Shown: piece by piece, positions 17,721 to 26,318 of the stretch
How the letters are laid out: each line of letters opens with the position of its first letter
Position numbering within the stretch: position 1 is the stretch's first letter
Translations under genes and position numbers: made by a program
DNA from: CAYWXK01 sp964462515
Lineage (GTDB): Bacteria; Planctomycetota; Phycisphaerae; Sedimentisphaerales; Anaerobacaceae
Direction of reading: 5' to 3'
Length of the DNA stretch: 64,000 nt
Assembly: GCA_964462515.1 (NCBI GenBank)
Contig: CAYWXK010000021.1
Coordinates: 1-64,000 of the forward strand
The notes under the pieces: generated by a model
Databases searched by the model: none
What the model was told of the DNA's origin: nothing
Seen by the model: the letters and a program-made list of their open reading frames with translations, nothing else

Positions 17721-19244
17721 ATGGCCGAGATGCAATACAAGCTCATTGTGGGTTTGGAGATTCACGTGGAATTATGCACGAGGAGCAAGATGTTTTGCGG
17801 CTGTGCGGTCGAGTTTGGTGCGCAGGCCAACAGCAGGGTCTGTCCGGTCTGCCTCGGTATGCCCGGCGTTCTGCCGGTGATGAACAAGCAGGCGATTGAA
17901 TACGCTGCTTTAGTAGCGATGGCCCTTAACTGCAAGATATCTAACTTCACAAAGTGGGACAGAAAAAGCTATTACTATCCTGATTTGCCGAAAAATTATC
18001 AGATAAGCCAGTATGATTTGCCGCTCGGTAAAAACGGCTTTATTGAGATACCACTTATAGGAGACAGAAGACAGAAGACAGAAGGCAGAAGTGAAAAGCA
18101 AGATAAAAAACCAACCGACCAGGTGCAGACGAAACGAATCAGGATAATCAGGGCGCACCTCGAAGAGGATGCGGGCAAAAACCTGCACGAGACCGGCAAT
18201 TTTTCGCAGGTGGATTTGAATAGAGCAGGCACGCCGCTGTTAGAGATTGTTACAGAACCGGACATAAATAGCGGCGCAGAAGCGCGAGAATTAGCGATGG
18301 AATTGCAGCGGCTTGTCAGATATTTAGGCGTATCTGAAGCCGATATGCAAAAAGGCCATATGAGATTTGAGCCGAACGTCAATCTGTTTATAACTAAAGA
18401 TGGCCGAGAATACAAAACGCCCATAGTTGAGATTAAAAATCTAAACAGCTTCCGTGCGCTGGAACGCAGCATCGACTACGAAGAGCAAAGACAGTTAGAT
18501 GAATTTCTTGAAACGGGCAAAGTGATGGAAGCGGGAACCAAAACCACACGCGGCTGGGATGATGAAAGAGAAGTAACCGTTCTACAGAGAGAAAAGGAAG
18601 AGGCCCACGATTACAGATACTTTCCGGACCCCGACCTTGTGCCGGTGGAATTTACAGAAAAATGGCTGTCAGATATCCGGGCAAGATTGTGCGAACTGCC
18701 GTTCAAAAAGCAGATACGTTACATCAGCGAGTATAAATTAAGCGATTACGATGCAGGGGTTTTGACGGCTGAACGCCCGACAGCCGAGTTTTTTGAGGCG
18801 GTTGTTGCCGCCGGTGCCGACCCCAAACGGGTTTGTAATCTGCTGACGCAGGTCGGACTGAAATTGGCCAAGGAGTCGGGGTGCAGTCTTAACCAATTAG
18901 GCATAGAAGCTGACGATGTGGCGGAATTAGTGCAAATGATTGCCTCCGGCCAGGTCAGCGCAACTGCGGGAAATACGATATTAGAGAAAATGGTGAAAAT
19001 GGGCGAAAAGGCCGCTACAATAGCAAAAGAATGTAATCTAATTCAGGAAAGCGATGCCAGCCAATTAGAGGCGATAGTTGAGCGGGTTCTTGCGGAGAAC
19101 CCTAAAGCCGTCAGCGACATAACCGGCGGGGGCAAAAAAAGCGATAAGGCAAGGAGTTTTCTGCTGGGGCAGGTTATTCAAAAAACCAAAGGCCAGGCAA
19201 ACCCAAAGGTTGTTTCTGAAATAATTTTAAAAAAATTGTCTTGA
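17721..19244 (+). CDS. gatB: Asp-tRNA(Asn)/Glu-tRNA(Gln) amidotransferase subunit B
   Basis: tRNA-binding kinase/transamidase subunit that activates the Glu or Asp carboxylate and amidates it. Family motifs are YKLIVGLEIHVEL, the Cys cluster around CGCAVEFGA with VCPVCLGMPG, KNYQISQYDLPL, HLEEDAGK and the C-terminal YqeY-like domain ending ITGGGKKSDKARSFLLGQV. Compared with typical GatB there is an insertion of about 20 hydrophilic residues between FIEIPL and TKRIRI. It is encoded partly by a 7-bp tandem repeat (18062-18089). The frame stays open, so the gene seems intact. It is the last gene of the gat cluster. Confidence 0.96.
   Translation: MAEMQYKLIVGLEIHVELCTRSKMFCGCAVEFGAQANSRVCPVCLGMPGVLPVMNKQAIEYAALVAMALNCKISNFTKWDRKSYYYPDLPKNYQISQYDLPLGKNGFIEIPLIGDRRQKTEGRSEKQDKKPTDQVQTKRIRIIRAHLEEDAGKNLHETGNFSQVDLNRAGTPLLEIVTEPDINSGAEARELAMELQRLVRYLGVSEADMQKGHMRFEPNVNLFITKDGREYKTPIVEIKNLNSFRALERSIDYEEQRQLDEFLETGKVMEAGTKTTRGWDDEREVTVLQREKEEAHDYRYFPDPDLVPVEFTEKWLSDIRARLCELPFKKQIRYISEYKLSDYDAGVLTAERPTAEFFEAVVAAGADPKRVCNLLTQVGLKLAKESGCSLNQLGIEADDVAELVQMIASGQVSATAGNTILEKMVKMGEKAATIAKECNLIQESDASQLEAIVERVLAENPKAVSDITGGGKKSDKARSFLLGQVIQKTKGQANPKVVSEIILKKLS
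18062..18089. repeat. heptanucleotide tandem repeat inside gatB (agacaga)4
   Basis: Three exact agacaga units and one aggcaga. Gain or loss of one unit would shift the gatB frame. It encodes part of a hydrophilic insertion not usual for GatB. Confidence 0.65.
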
Positions 19245-19416
19245 CATTTCGCCTAATCCCTCTCCAAAATAAGGCCATTAGAAGCTAACAAATCGTTCAA
19301 AGGAAACCTCGTTAGAAAATAACGGGGTAAATAAACAAGTAACCAGAGCTACCTTGCTATAGTTACAAGCTCGGGCTGAGCAGTTCTTGGGGCGGGAGAG
19401 CGCAAGGAGGCGCGAT
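19245..19416 (+). promoter_or_regulatory. structured 5' leader of the kinase operon
   Basis: A TTGACA at 19241-19246 overlaps the gatB stop but has only a poor -10 (AAAATA, 19 bases on). Downstream are an interrupted hairpin CCtCGTTA-GAAAA-TAACGgGG, a GTAAC/GTTAC stem and a GCTC/GAGC hairpin just before the AAGGAGG ribosome site. This could be an RNA regulatory leader. I cannot match it to a known riboswitch class. Confidence 0.3.
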
Positions 19417-22053
19417 TTGGATGCGGGTAAAAAGGAGATTACGGGGGAAATTCAGGCGTTGTGCCAGCGTGTAGGTAAATTAGAACAAGTCAGTCAAGAC
19501 TTAGCCAAGCCCAAAAATATAGAGGATGAGTTAGATAAAGCCTGGCGTGAGTGGGAAACCACCTTCGATGCGACAAAAGATTCGATTATTCTCACCGACA
19601 GCGACTTCAAAATCGTTCAGGCCAATCTCGCAACATCTGTGCTTTTCGGCAAGAATCTCGACGAGATAATTGGGAGAACCTGCTGGAAGTTAATTCACGG
19701 CAGCGACAAACCACCAAAAAATTGTCCACTCATAAAAGCAAAAGACACAAAAACTCACCAGGAAATTGAGCTTTATCTATCTGAAAAAGGTATCTGGGTG
19801 GAGACCTCGGTAAGCCCTATACTTAACCGGGAGGGCAACATAAATGGCGTCATTCATATCTTAAAAGATATCACTGAACACAAAAAAGCAGACGATGCGC
19901 GTCTCAGCTTAGAGACAGAGCTAAAAGATATTCTCGATAATACGCCGGTCGGAATATATCGAACCACTCCTGATGGCCGCATCTTTTTGGCAAATCCGGC
20001 CCTCGTCCGAATGCTCGGATATTCGTCCTTTGAGGAACTTGCTGTGCGGAATCTGGAGAAAGAGGGATTTGAGCCGCAATACCCTCGCTCAATGTTCAAA
20101 GAACGCATTGAAAAGGATGGTCAGATTGTCGGCCTTGAGTCCAACTGGATAAGACGTGACGGCACTAGCGCAACTATTGTTGAAACCGCATGGGTGGTTC
20201 GTGATAAACAAGGAAGGACGCTATACTATGAAGGTATAGTTCAGGACATCACGGAGCGCAAACACGCAGACCAGTTGCTGCGAAAAGAAAAAGATAGGGC
20301 ACAGAAATATCTTGATGTTGCGGCGGTTATACTGGTAGCCATCGACACCGAGCAAAGGGTCGGCTTGATAAATAAAAAAGGGTGCGAAATTTTAGGCTAC
20401 AGCGAAGAAGAGATTATAGCAAAAAACTGGTTCGATAATTTTCTACCGAAAAGAATTAAGGAGGAGATGAAAGGAGTATTCAATAAGCTGTTGTGTGGTG
20501 AGGCTGATGCTCCTGAATATTATGAAAACCCTGTCTTGACCAAAGATGGCGAAGAAAGACTGATTGCCTGGCACAACACGGCACTAAGGGACGATAAGGG
20601 CAAAGTGATCGCGGCTCTGGGTTCGGGAGAAGACATCACCGAGCACAAGAAGGCGGAGGAGGCGCTGCGCGATAGTGAGGAAAAATACAGAGACCTCTTT
20701 GAGAATGCCAGAGAAGCAATAATTACGCTGGACCTGAGGGGCAACATAACCGGCGTAAATAAGCTGGCTGAAGAATACGGGTTCAAAAGAGAAGAGTTGA
20801 TAGAAAAGAACTTTATTGATTTTGTTTTGGAAAAATCCAGGCCCAAAGCTACTGAGGATTTTGAGAGGTTAGCTCAGGGCAATTCAGTCTATGGTGAAAT
20901 GGAAATAGTTACACCAATAGGTTACAGGACTGTTGAGTACAGGGACAACCCGATAATGCGTGGAGGAAAGATTGTCGGTGTCCAAGCGATTTTAACCGAT
21001 ATTACAGGGCGCAAACGTGCAGAAGAAGAGATTGCAATGCTCGCAAGATTCCCTGAGGAAAACCCTAACCCTATCCTGCGTGTCTCATCGGAAGGGATTG
21101 TGCTTTACAGTAACAAACCTGCGCTTGTTTTACTGGAGGCCTGGGGCTGTCGGGTCGGCCAATCTCTACCAACCCACTTGCATCGATTCATTTTAGGTGC
21201 GCTTAAGAGCGGGCAGGCCCACGAAGTCGAGATTGAATGTGGCGACCGCCTATTCTCCATCAGGCTTGTGCCTATTGTTGGTTCCAACTATATCAACATT
21301 TATGGCCGTGAAGTTACCATCGAAAAACTTGCCAAACAGAAACTTATCGATGACCAGGTGAAGCTTAAATCATTGGCCTCGCAGTTGACACTGGCCGAAG
21401 AGCGTGAGAGACGCCGCTTAGCCGGCGAGCTGCACGACCGCATAAGCCAGTCTCTTGCCATTTCTAAAATCAAGTTAGAGGCCCTGCGCAAGAGCGGTTA
21501 CGGAGAGAAGCTTGATAAGGCACTGGAGGAGATTTGCAACTCGATTGGTCAGACAATTCAAGATACCAGGACTTTAACATTCGACATCGGCAATCCGATA
21601 TTGTATGAGTTAGGTTTCGAGACGGCTGTGAGCCACTGGCTGACCGAGCAAATCCAGAACAAACACAAAATCAAGACCGAATTCAAAGATGATGGAGAGG
21701 ATAAACTTTTAGATGATGACATTCGCATTCTTTTGTTCCGCAGTGTGCGCGAGCTGCTTATCAACGTCGTCAAGCACGCCCGTGCGAGCAAGGTAAAAGT
21801 TTCTATCCGCAAAGTTGACAATCATATATGCGTCGAAGTCGAGGATAATGGGATTGGGTTCGAGGCCGAGAAACCTGCAGCCGTTCCAGCCAAAACAAAT
21901 GGATTTGGGCTTTTTAGTATCCGCCATCGGCTGGAAGATTTGGGCGGCCATCTTGAAATCGAATCCAAACCAGGCCGCGGATGCAAGGTTACGATGACCG
22001 CCCTACTAAAACAAAAGGAGACTGCCGATGGCAGAAACAGAGCAACTAATTAG
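19417..22053 (+). CDS. cytoplasmic multi-PAS histidine kinase (NarX/DegS type)
   Basis: About 878 residues starting at a TTG, chosen because AAGGAGG (19404-19410) lies six bases upstream. A further TTG 30 bases earlier is possible. There is no membrane segment. A short coiled coil is followed by four clear PAS domains and a fifth PAS-like segment ending near YINIYGREV. Then comes a HisKA_3 dimerisation helix with the phospho-His in AGELHDRISQSL, and a HATPase domain (ELLINVVKHA, VEVEDNGIGFE, GLFSIRHRLEDLGG). PAS domains sense small ligands, redox state or light; the cue here is unknown. The end overlaps the next kinase gene by 26 bases, showing tight coupling. Confidence 0.92.
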   Translation: MDAGKKEITGEIQALCQRVGKLEQVSQDLAKPKNIEDELDKAWREWETTFDATKDSIILTDSDFKIVQANLATSVLFGKNLDEIIGRTCWKLIHGSDKPPKNCPLIKAKDTKTHQEIELYLSEKGIWVETSVSPILNREGNINGVIHILKDITEHKKADDARLSLETELKDILDNTPVGIYRTTPDGRIFLANPALVRMLGYSSFEELAVRNLEKEGFEPQYPRSMFKERIEKDGQIVGLESNWIRRDGTSATIVETAWVVRDKQGRTLYYEGIVQDITERKHADQLLRKEKDRAQKYLDVAAVILVAIDTEQRVGLINKKGCEILGYSEEEIIAKNWFDNFLPKRIKEEMKGVFNKLLCGEADAPEYYENPVLTKDGEERLIAWHNTALRDDKGKVIAALGSGEDITEHKKAEEALRDSEEKYRDLFENAREAIITLDLRGNITGVNKLAEEYGFKREELIEKNFIDFVLEKSRPKATEDFERLAQGNSVYGEMEIVTPIGYRTVEYRDNPIMRGGKIVGVQAILTDITGRKRAEEEIAMLARFPEENPNPILRVSSEGIVLYSNKPALVLLEAWGCRVGQSLPTHLHRFILGALKSGQAHEVEIECGDRLFSIRLVPIVGSNYINIYGREVTIEKLAKQKLIDDQVKLKSLASQLTLAEERERRRLAGELHDRISQSLAISKIKLEALRKSGYGEKLDKALEEICNSIGQTIQDTRTLTFDIGNPILYELGFETAVSHWLTEQIQNKHKIKTEFKDDGEDKLLDDDIRILLFRSVRELLINVVKHARASKVKVSIRKVDNHICVEVEDNGIGFEAEKPAAVPAKTNGFGLFSIRHRLEDLGGHLEIESKPGRGCKVTMTALLKQKETADGRNRATN

Positions 22054-23335
22054 AGAAACAGGAATCGATGCATTAGGCAGCGTCCTGTGGGGCACACACT
22101 TTTGCCTATTTTACAGGACCAAACAAGACCTGCTTAACATCCTTGTTCCTTACTTCAAAGCAGGATTAGAGAATAACGAATTCTGTATGTGGGTTACTTC
22201 GGACCCTCTCAACCCGACGCAGGCCAAAAGCGCTATGAAAGAAGCTATGCCCGATTTCGACGAATATTTAAGAAAGGGGCAAATAGAAATCCTCCCCTAC
22301 GACCAATGGTATCTGGAGGCAGACGATTTCAACCAGCAACGGACGCTAAAAAAGTGGAACGACAAACTCACCGGAGCTCTTACCAATGGATATGCCGGTA
22401 TGAGGATAACAGGCAATACAACGTGGCTTGACCAGAAACTCTGGAATGGTTTTATAAATTACGAGCACCAGATAAATGAGACAATAGAGAGGTATCGGAT
22501 GATTGTTGTTTGCACATACTGCCTTGACAAGTGCGGACCGGCTGAAATCGTGCAGGTTGTCAATACCCATCAACTGGCTCTCATCGAACGGGCACACCAA
22601 TGGGAGCTTATAAAAAACTCTGAGCGTATAAGGGCGGAAAAAAGGTCCCGCCAGTATCAGGCCCACCTTAAATCTCTGGCGTCCGAATTGTCGCTGGCAG
22701 AGGAGCGTGAAAGGCACCAAATTGCAACTATGCTGCACGACAAGATAAGTCAATCTCTGATTGTTTCCAAAATCAAATTAGAGGCAATGCGCAAATCCGG
22801 TTTCGGCCTCAACCTCGATAAGGCGCTTGAGGATATCTGCAACTCGCTGGGCCGGGTGATTCAAGATACAAGGACTTTAACATTCGACCTGAGTAACCCG
22901 GTGTTATACGAGTTAGGTTTTGAGACAGCGGTGGCGGAATGGCTTACAAACGAAATTCAGGCAAAATGTAGTATTTCGACTGAGTTTGAGGATGACGGCC
23001 AGGATAAACCGCTAAATGATAATATCCGGGTCTTTTTATTCCGTGACGTGCGAGAGCTTCTTATCAACGTTGTCAAACACGCCCACGCAAAGAATGTGAA
23101 AGTTTCTATCAGAAAAACAGGCAACGCCATCTCTATTACCGTGCAGGATGATGGTGTCGGTTTTGACCCTGCAGAAGTTACATATTCAGCAATCAAAAAG
23201 GGTGAATTCGGGCTTTTCGGTATTCGGGAGCACCTGGAGCAGTCGGGAGGCCAGCTTGAAATCGAGTCTGCATCCGGGCAGGGATGCAAGGTTACGATGA
23301 CCACCTCGCTAAAAACTGATGGAGATAAAAAATGA
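22028..23335 (+). CDS. MEDS-domain histidine kinase
   Basis: A 435-residue cytoplasmic kinase. The N-terminal about 190 residues match the MEDS sensory domain (GTHFCLFYRTKQDLLNILVPYFKAGLENNEFC..., then YDQWYLEADDF), first described in methanogen/methylotroph regulators such as DcmR. The C-terminal half is a HisKA_3 helix (LHDKISQSLIVSKIKLEA; His kept) and a HATPase domain. This half is closely similar, block by block, to that of the upstream PAS kinase, so the two arose by tandem duplication with exchange of the sensor. AAAAGGAG precedes the ATG. It overlaps the response regulator gene by four bases (ATGA). Confidence 0.92.
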   Translation: MAETEQLIRETGIDALGSVLWGTHFCLFYRTKQDLLNILVPYFKAGLENNEFCMWVTSDPLNPTQAKSAMKEAMPDFDEYLRKGQIEILPYDQWYLEADDFNQQRTLKKWNDKLTGALTNGYAGMRITGNTTWLDQKLWNGFINYEHQINETIERYRMIVVCTYCLDKCGPAEIVQVVNTHQLALIERAHQWELIKNSERIRAEKRSRQYQAHLKSLASELSLAEERERHQIATMLHDKISQSLIVSKIKLEAMRKSGFGLNLDKALEDICNSLGRVIQDTRTLTFDLSNPVLYELGFETAVAEWLTNEIQAKCSISTEFEDDGQDKPLNDNIRVFLFRDVRELLINVVKHAHAKNVKVSIRKTGNAISITVQDDGVGFDPAEVTYSAIKKGEFGLFGIREHLEQSGGQLEIESASGQGCKVTMTTSLKTDGDKK

Positions 23336-23985
23336 CTATAAAAATTTTGTTAGCCGATGACCACGGAATCGTGCGAGAAGGTCTGCGTTTTCTGCTTGAG
23401 AAAGAAGCCGACATCAAGGTAGTCGGCGAAGCTGAAGACGGTCTAAAGGCGCTTGAGCTTGTGCGCCAGCTTCTGCCTGACATCGTTATTATGGATATAA
23501 CTATGCCGAATCTGAACGGAGTCGATGCCACACGTCAAATAATCAACGAATTTCCTAAAGTAAAAGTGATAGCCCTGTCGATGCACTTCGATAGGATGTT
23601 CGTGGTGAGTATGCTCAAGGCCGGTGCATCGGGCTATGTTTTGAAAGAATGTCTTTCCGATGAGCTGGTCGAAGCGGTGCGAACCGTATATGGGGGCGAA
23701 TGGTATATCAGCCGTAAAATTACCGGCTTAGTAATGGGGGACTATGTAAATCGACTGCTTGAGTCAACCGAGTCGCCGTTAGATACACTTACAGATAAAG
23801 AACGGCAGGTGCTTCAACTGATAGTTGAGGGCAAGAGCACCAAGGATATTGCCGGCAAGTTATACGTAAGCGGCAAGGCTATCGAGGCGACCAGGCATAA
23901 AATTATGGAAAAACTGGATGTGCACAGCATACCTGAGCTTGTTATAAAAAGCATCCAGGGCGGCCTTATTTATTTGCAGCGCTGA
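23332..23985 (+). CDS. NarL/FixJ-family response regulator
   Basis: A 217-residue regulator. The receiver domain has the acidic pair LLADDHG, the phospho-acceptor Asp in IVIMDITMPNLNG, Ser in VIALSMH and Lys in GYVLKE. The C-terminal LuxR-type helix-turn-helix runs LTDKERQVLQLIVEGKSTKDIAGKLYVSGKAIEATRHKIMEKL. It is the last gene of the three-gene two-component operon and is presumably phosphorylated by both kinases. Target genes are not evident. However, four dyads of the CCTATA(N)TAGG kind begin about 100 bases downstream of its stop and are good candidates for its binding sites. Confidence 0.95.
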   Translation: MTIKILLADDHGIVREGLRFLLEKEADIKVVGEAEDGLKALELVRQLLPDIVIMDITMPNLNGVDATRQIINEFPKVKVIALSMHFDRMFVVSMLKAGASGYVLKECLSDELVEAVRTVYGGEWYISRKITGLVMGDYVNRLLESTESPLDTLTDKERQVLQLIVEGKSTKDIAGKLYVSGKAIEATRHKIMEKLDVHSIPELVIKSIQGGLIYLQR

Positions 23986-24081
23986 TGGCTTGAGTTCAAA
24001 CTACATGTCTGCCAAAGGCCGCCAAAAGTCTTCTTATGGGGGTTTTAGCCGTTTGGGGGGAAGATGATAGCATGTTGTCCG

Positions 24082-24152
24082 TCCTATAAATAGATTTTGG
24101 GCAGTCCTATAATAGGATTTGCAATGCCTATATTTAGGAAAATCCTATGGGA
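24082..24152. promoter_or_regulatory. array of four CCTATA-type dyads (candidate operator)
   Basis: TCCTATAAATAGA (24082-24094), TCCTATAATAGGA (24105-24117, a perfect palindrome), CCTATATTTAGGA (24127-24139) and TCCTATGGGA (24143-24152). The first three are spaced 22-23 bases apart, about two helical turns. They lie between convergent genes, so the target would be an unannotated transcript. Confidence 0.45.
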
Positions 24153-24268
24153 CTTCCTGTTTTATATGCCCGATAAAAAGAGTGATAACAAATATACCGC
24201 CGATTGAAATATAGGCTGATTCAGGTAAGAGAAAAGAAGCGTCTGTTTGGGGACAATTATCTATAACT

Positions 24269-24415
24269 GGGGGGCGCCAATCCACTCCCGCAGCTTTCTG
24301 CGAAAGCAGAAGCGGGAGCGGATTGGTAGAAGCTGCCTCGCCGAGGAATTTTTTAGGCAGTGATAAGCCGATAGTATCTTAAAGGTTAGCCGGGATTGGC
24401 TCGCCCCCTTTTTCT
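24269..24415 (+). ncRNA. strongly folded element, possible small RNA, terminator or MITE
   Basis: An outer stem pairs GGGGGCG...CCAATCC (24271-24283) with GGATTGG..CGCCCCC (24393-24408). Inside, CCAATCCACTCCCGC pairs with GCGGGAGCGGATTGG (24277-24326) around a TTCTGC-GAAA-GCAGA hairpin, and CTGCCT pairs with AGGCAG (24333-24360). CCAATCC can pair with either of two GGATTGG copies. TTTTT follows the outer stem, so on the plus strand it can also terminate transcription. Confidence 0.45.
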
Positions 24416-24449
24416 CCTATGCACTTATTCACTTATGCTCCTGTGCTCC

Positions 24450-25115
24450 TCATTTTTTCAGGATTTTACTTTCCGTTCCTGCGACCAATCTTTTTATATT
24501 CTCACGATGGCGTATGATGACCATCAAGGGTATCGCTGCTGCCATAATAAGCAGCAGCCACAAATTCACTAAGTCCCAGTCCGGAGACAGGACTATCGCC
24601 AGGAAAAGGACGAGGGGGAATGCAATAGAAGCGGTGATAGAAGCCAAGGAAACGTATCGCCACAATAGGACTACCAATATCCATATTGCAACAGCGACCA
24701 GCGCACAAATCGTATAATAAGGCCAAAGGCCGAGCGCCACACCGAAACTTGTTGCGACGCCTTTGCCGCCGCGAAATTTTAAGTATATCGGGAATATGTG
24801 GCCCAGGATAGCAGCGCAGCCTACTGCCAGCCAGAGCGCCAGTAAAACAGCCTGATTAGTTTCTTTAGATAACAAAGATGTTTTAATAAGAAACATTGCT
24901 GCCAGCATCGGGATTAGGCCTTTAAGCACATCTAATATAAAGCAGATATATGCCCATTTTTTGCCAAGTGCTCGGGCGACGTTTGTAGCGCCGATGTTGC
25001 CCGAGCCTATCGCGCGCAGGTCCTTGCCATAAGCTCTGGCGATAAGCAGCCCAAAAGGTATCGAGCCAAGCAGATATGCGGCTATAATAAGGAATGCAAA
25101 AAACGTATATATCAT
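24450..25115 (-). CDS. plsY: acyl-phosphate:glycerol-3-phosphate acyltransferase
   Basis: Inner-membrane enzyme that makes 1-acyl-glycerol-3-phosphate from acyl-phosphate, the first step of phospholipid synthesis. The 221 residues have about five hydrophobic helices and the three PlsY motifs: GSIPFGLLIARAYGKDLRAIGSGNIGATNVAR, the FRGGKGVATSFGV loop, and HRENIKRL near the C-terminus. It is the last gene of the LPS operon. Its ATG overlaps the stop of the glycosyltransferase gene by four bases, so it is translated with it. plsX is not in the window. Confidence 0.95.
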   Translation of the reverse strand: MIYTFFAFLIIAAYLLGSIPFGLLIARAYGKDLRAIGSGNIGATNVARALGKKWAYICFILDVLKGLIPMLAAMFLIKTSLLSKETNQAVLLALWLAVGCAAILGHIFPIYLKFRGGKGVATSFGVALGLWPYYTICALVAVAIWILVVLLWRYVSLASITASIAFPLVLFLAIVLSPDWDLVNLWLLLIMAAAIPLMVIIRHRENIKRLVAGTESKILKK

Positions 25116-26296
25116 TTTTGTTGCTTCCTTTTCGATATAGATTCATAAACTATCTTCAACTGCCTGGCAACACTTTTGATGAAAATTTTTTCCATAAGAT
25201 TATCAGCGACAATTGCTGCCGACGCCTTTCGGATATTATCCGTATCCGTAAAATAAATGACAGCTTCCGCCAATGCCGTAACATCTTCGGGCATATCGAG
25301 AACTATTCCGTGACGATTGTGAACGAATAAATCGGCTGCGCCATTAAATCTGGTTGTTATCACAGGTTTGCCGGCTGCAAGCGCTTCGAGGATGTATCTG
25401 CTGGATGGGTCATAGAAGGTAGGCAGAACGGCGACATTTATTATCGACAAAATGTTTTGAATGTCCTTGATATGACCTAAGAAAATGATGTTCTTGTGGA
25501 TACCAAGTTTTTCTGCCATTCGGCGGTATTTTCCTATTTTATCGTTACCGGCCACTATTAAGTATGCGTGCTGCTGTGTTTTGCGTTGCGATGCCAATTG
25601 CATTGCTTTTATTAAGACGGCCAATCCTTTTAATCTAAAATTATTCGCCACGAAAAGGAAAAGCACAGGATTGTCCGTTTCTTTTAGGCCCAGTTGGCTT
25701 AGTATTTTTATGCGGAGCTTTTGAGCCTCCTCCAGATTGATTTGCCTGTCAACATTTACGCCGTTATGAATAACCACAATACGCTCGTCCCTGACGGCAT
25801 AATGCCGTTTGAATTGCTGCGCGACATACTGCGAGAGCGCGGCAATTATTGGGCCATCAGGATTTTTACACAGCTTGCGCTCGGCTCGCTGAAGGATTGT
25901 TCGGCGCAGATTAGTAAAGGCGGTCAGCTTCTTATAGGATTCTATGAATTTATTCTGGTAACTGGCGGCATTACGTAAAATTGATTCGGCATACGACCCG
26001 CCGCGAGGCTGATAAATATCTATAAAATCATAAGGCAAGACACTGTGAATAATGTCATATCGGTTTTCAGATAGATGTCTTTTTAATGCCTCTTTGAAGA
26101 TAAAATACCCCGTGCGTTTGCCGGGTTTATCCTGACATAGAATATGGATATTTTTGTTATCCGGCTGTCCCTTTGCAGCGAGGATGTCAACTTCCAGACC
26201 GAGCTGCGACAAGGCGCCTGCCAGCTCGAACATTGACCGTTCTGCTCCTCCAAGGCTCGTTTCAGCCCGCTCAATTATAATCGCAACTTTCTTCAT
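25112..26296 (-). CDS. family 4 glycosyltransferase
   Basis: A GT-B fold sugar transferase, probably acting on the lipopolysaccharide core. I start it at MKKVAIIIERAETSLGGAERSMFELA, a typical GT4 opening with the Gly-rich loop, 17 codons inside the longest frame. Further motifs are VIHNGVNVD, FLFVANNFRLKGLAVLIKA, FLGHIKDIQNILS and the nucleotide-binding SSRYILEALAAGKPVITT. The 394-residue length is normal. It resembles the WaaG-type branch in motif order, but donor and acceptor cannot be fixed. It lies between the kinase-like gene and plsY within one operon. Confidence 0.85.
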   Translation of the reverse strand: MKKVAIIIERAETSLGGAERSMFELAGALSQLGLEVDILAAKGQPDNKNIHILCQDKPGKRTGYFIFKEALKRHLSENRYDIIHSVLPYDFIDIYQPRGGSYAESILRNAASYQNKFIESYKKLTAFTNLRRTILQRAERKLCKNPDGPIIAALSQYVAQQFKRHYAVRDERIVVIHNGVNVDRQINLEEAQKLRIKILSQLGLKETDNPVLFLFVANNFRLKGLAVLIKAMQLASQRKTQQHAYLIVAGNDKIGKYRRMAEKLGIHKNIIFLGHIKDIQNILSIINVAVLPTFYDPSSRYILEALAAGKPVITTRFNGAADLFVHNRHGIVLDMPEDVTALAEAVIYFTDTDNIRKASAAIVADNLMEKIFIKSVARQLKIVYESISKRKQQK

Positions 26297-26318
26297 TGTG
26301 AACCGGAGATAAGTTTGC

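Noticed and set aside
19290..19360. c-di-GMP-I type riboswitch
   Set aside because: A GGAAACC and a GAAA-containing hairpin are suggestive, but the downstream A-rich joining motif and second stem of that class are not present as expected.
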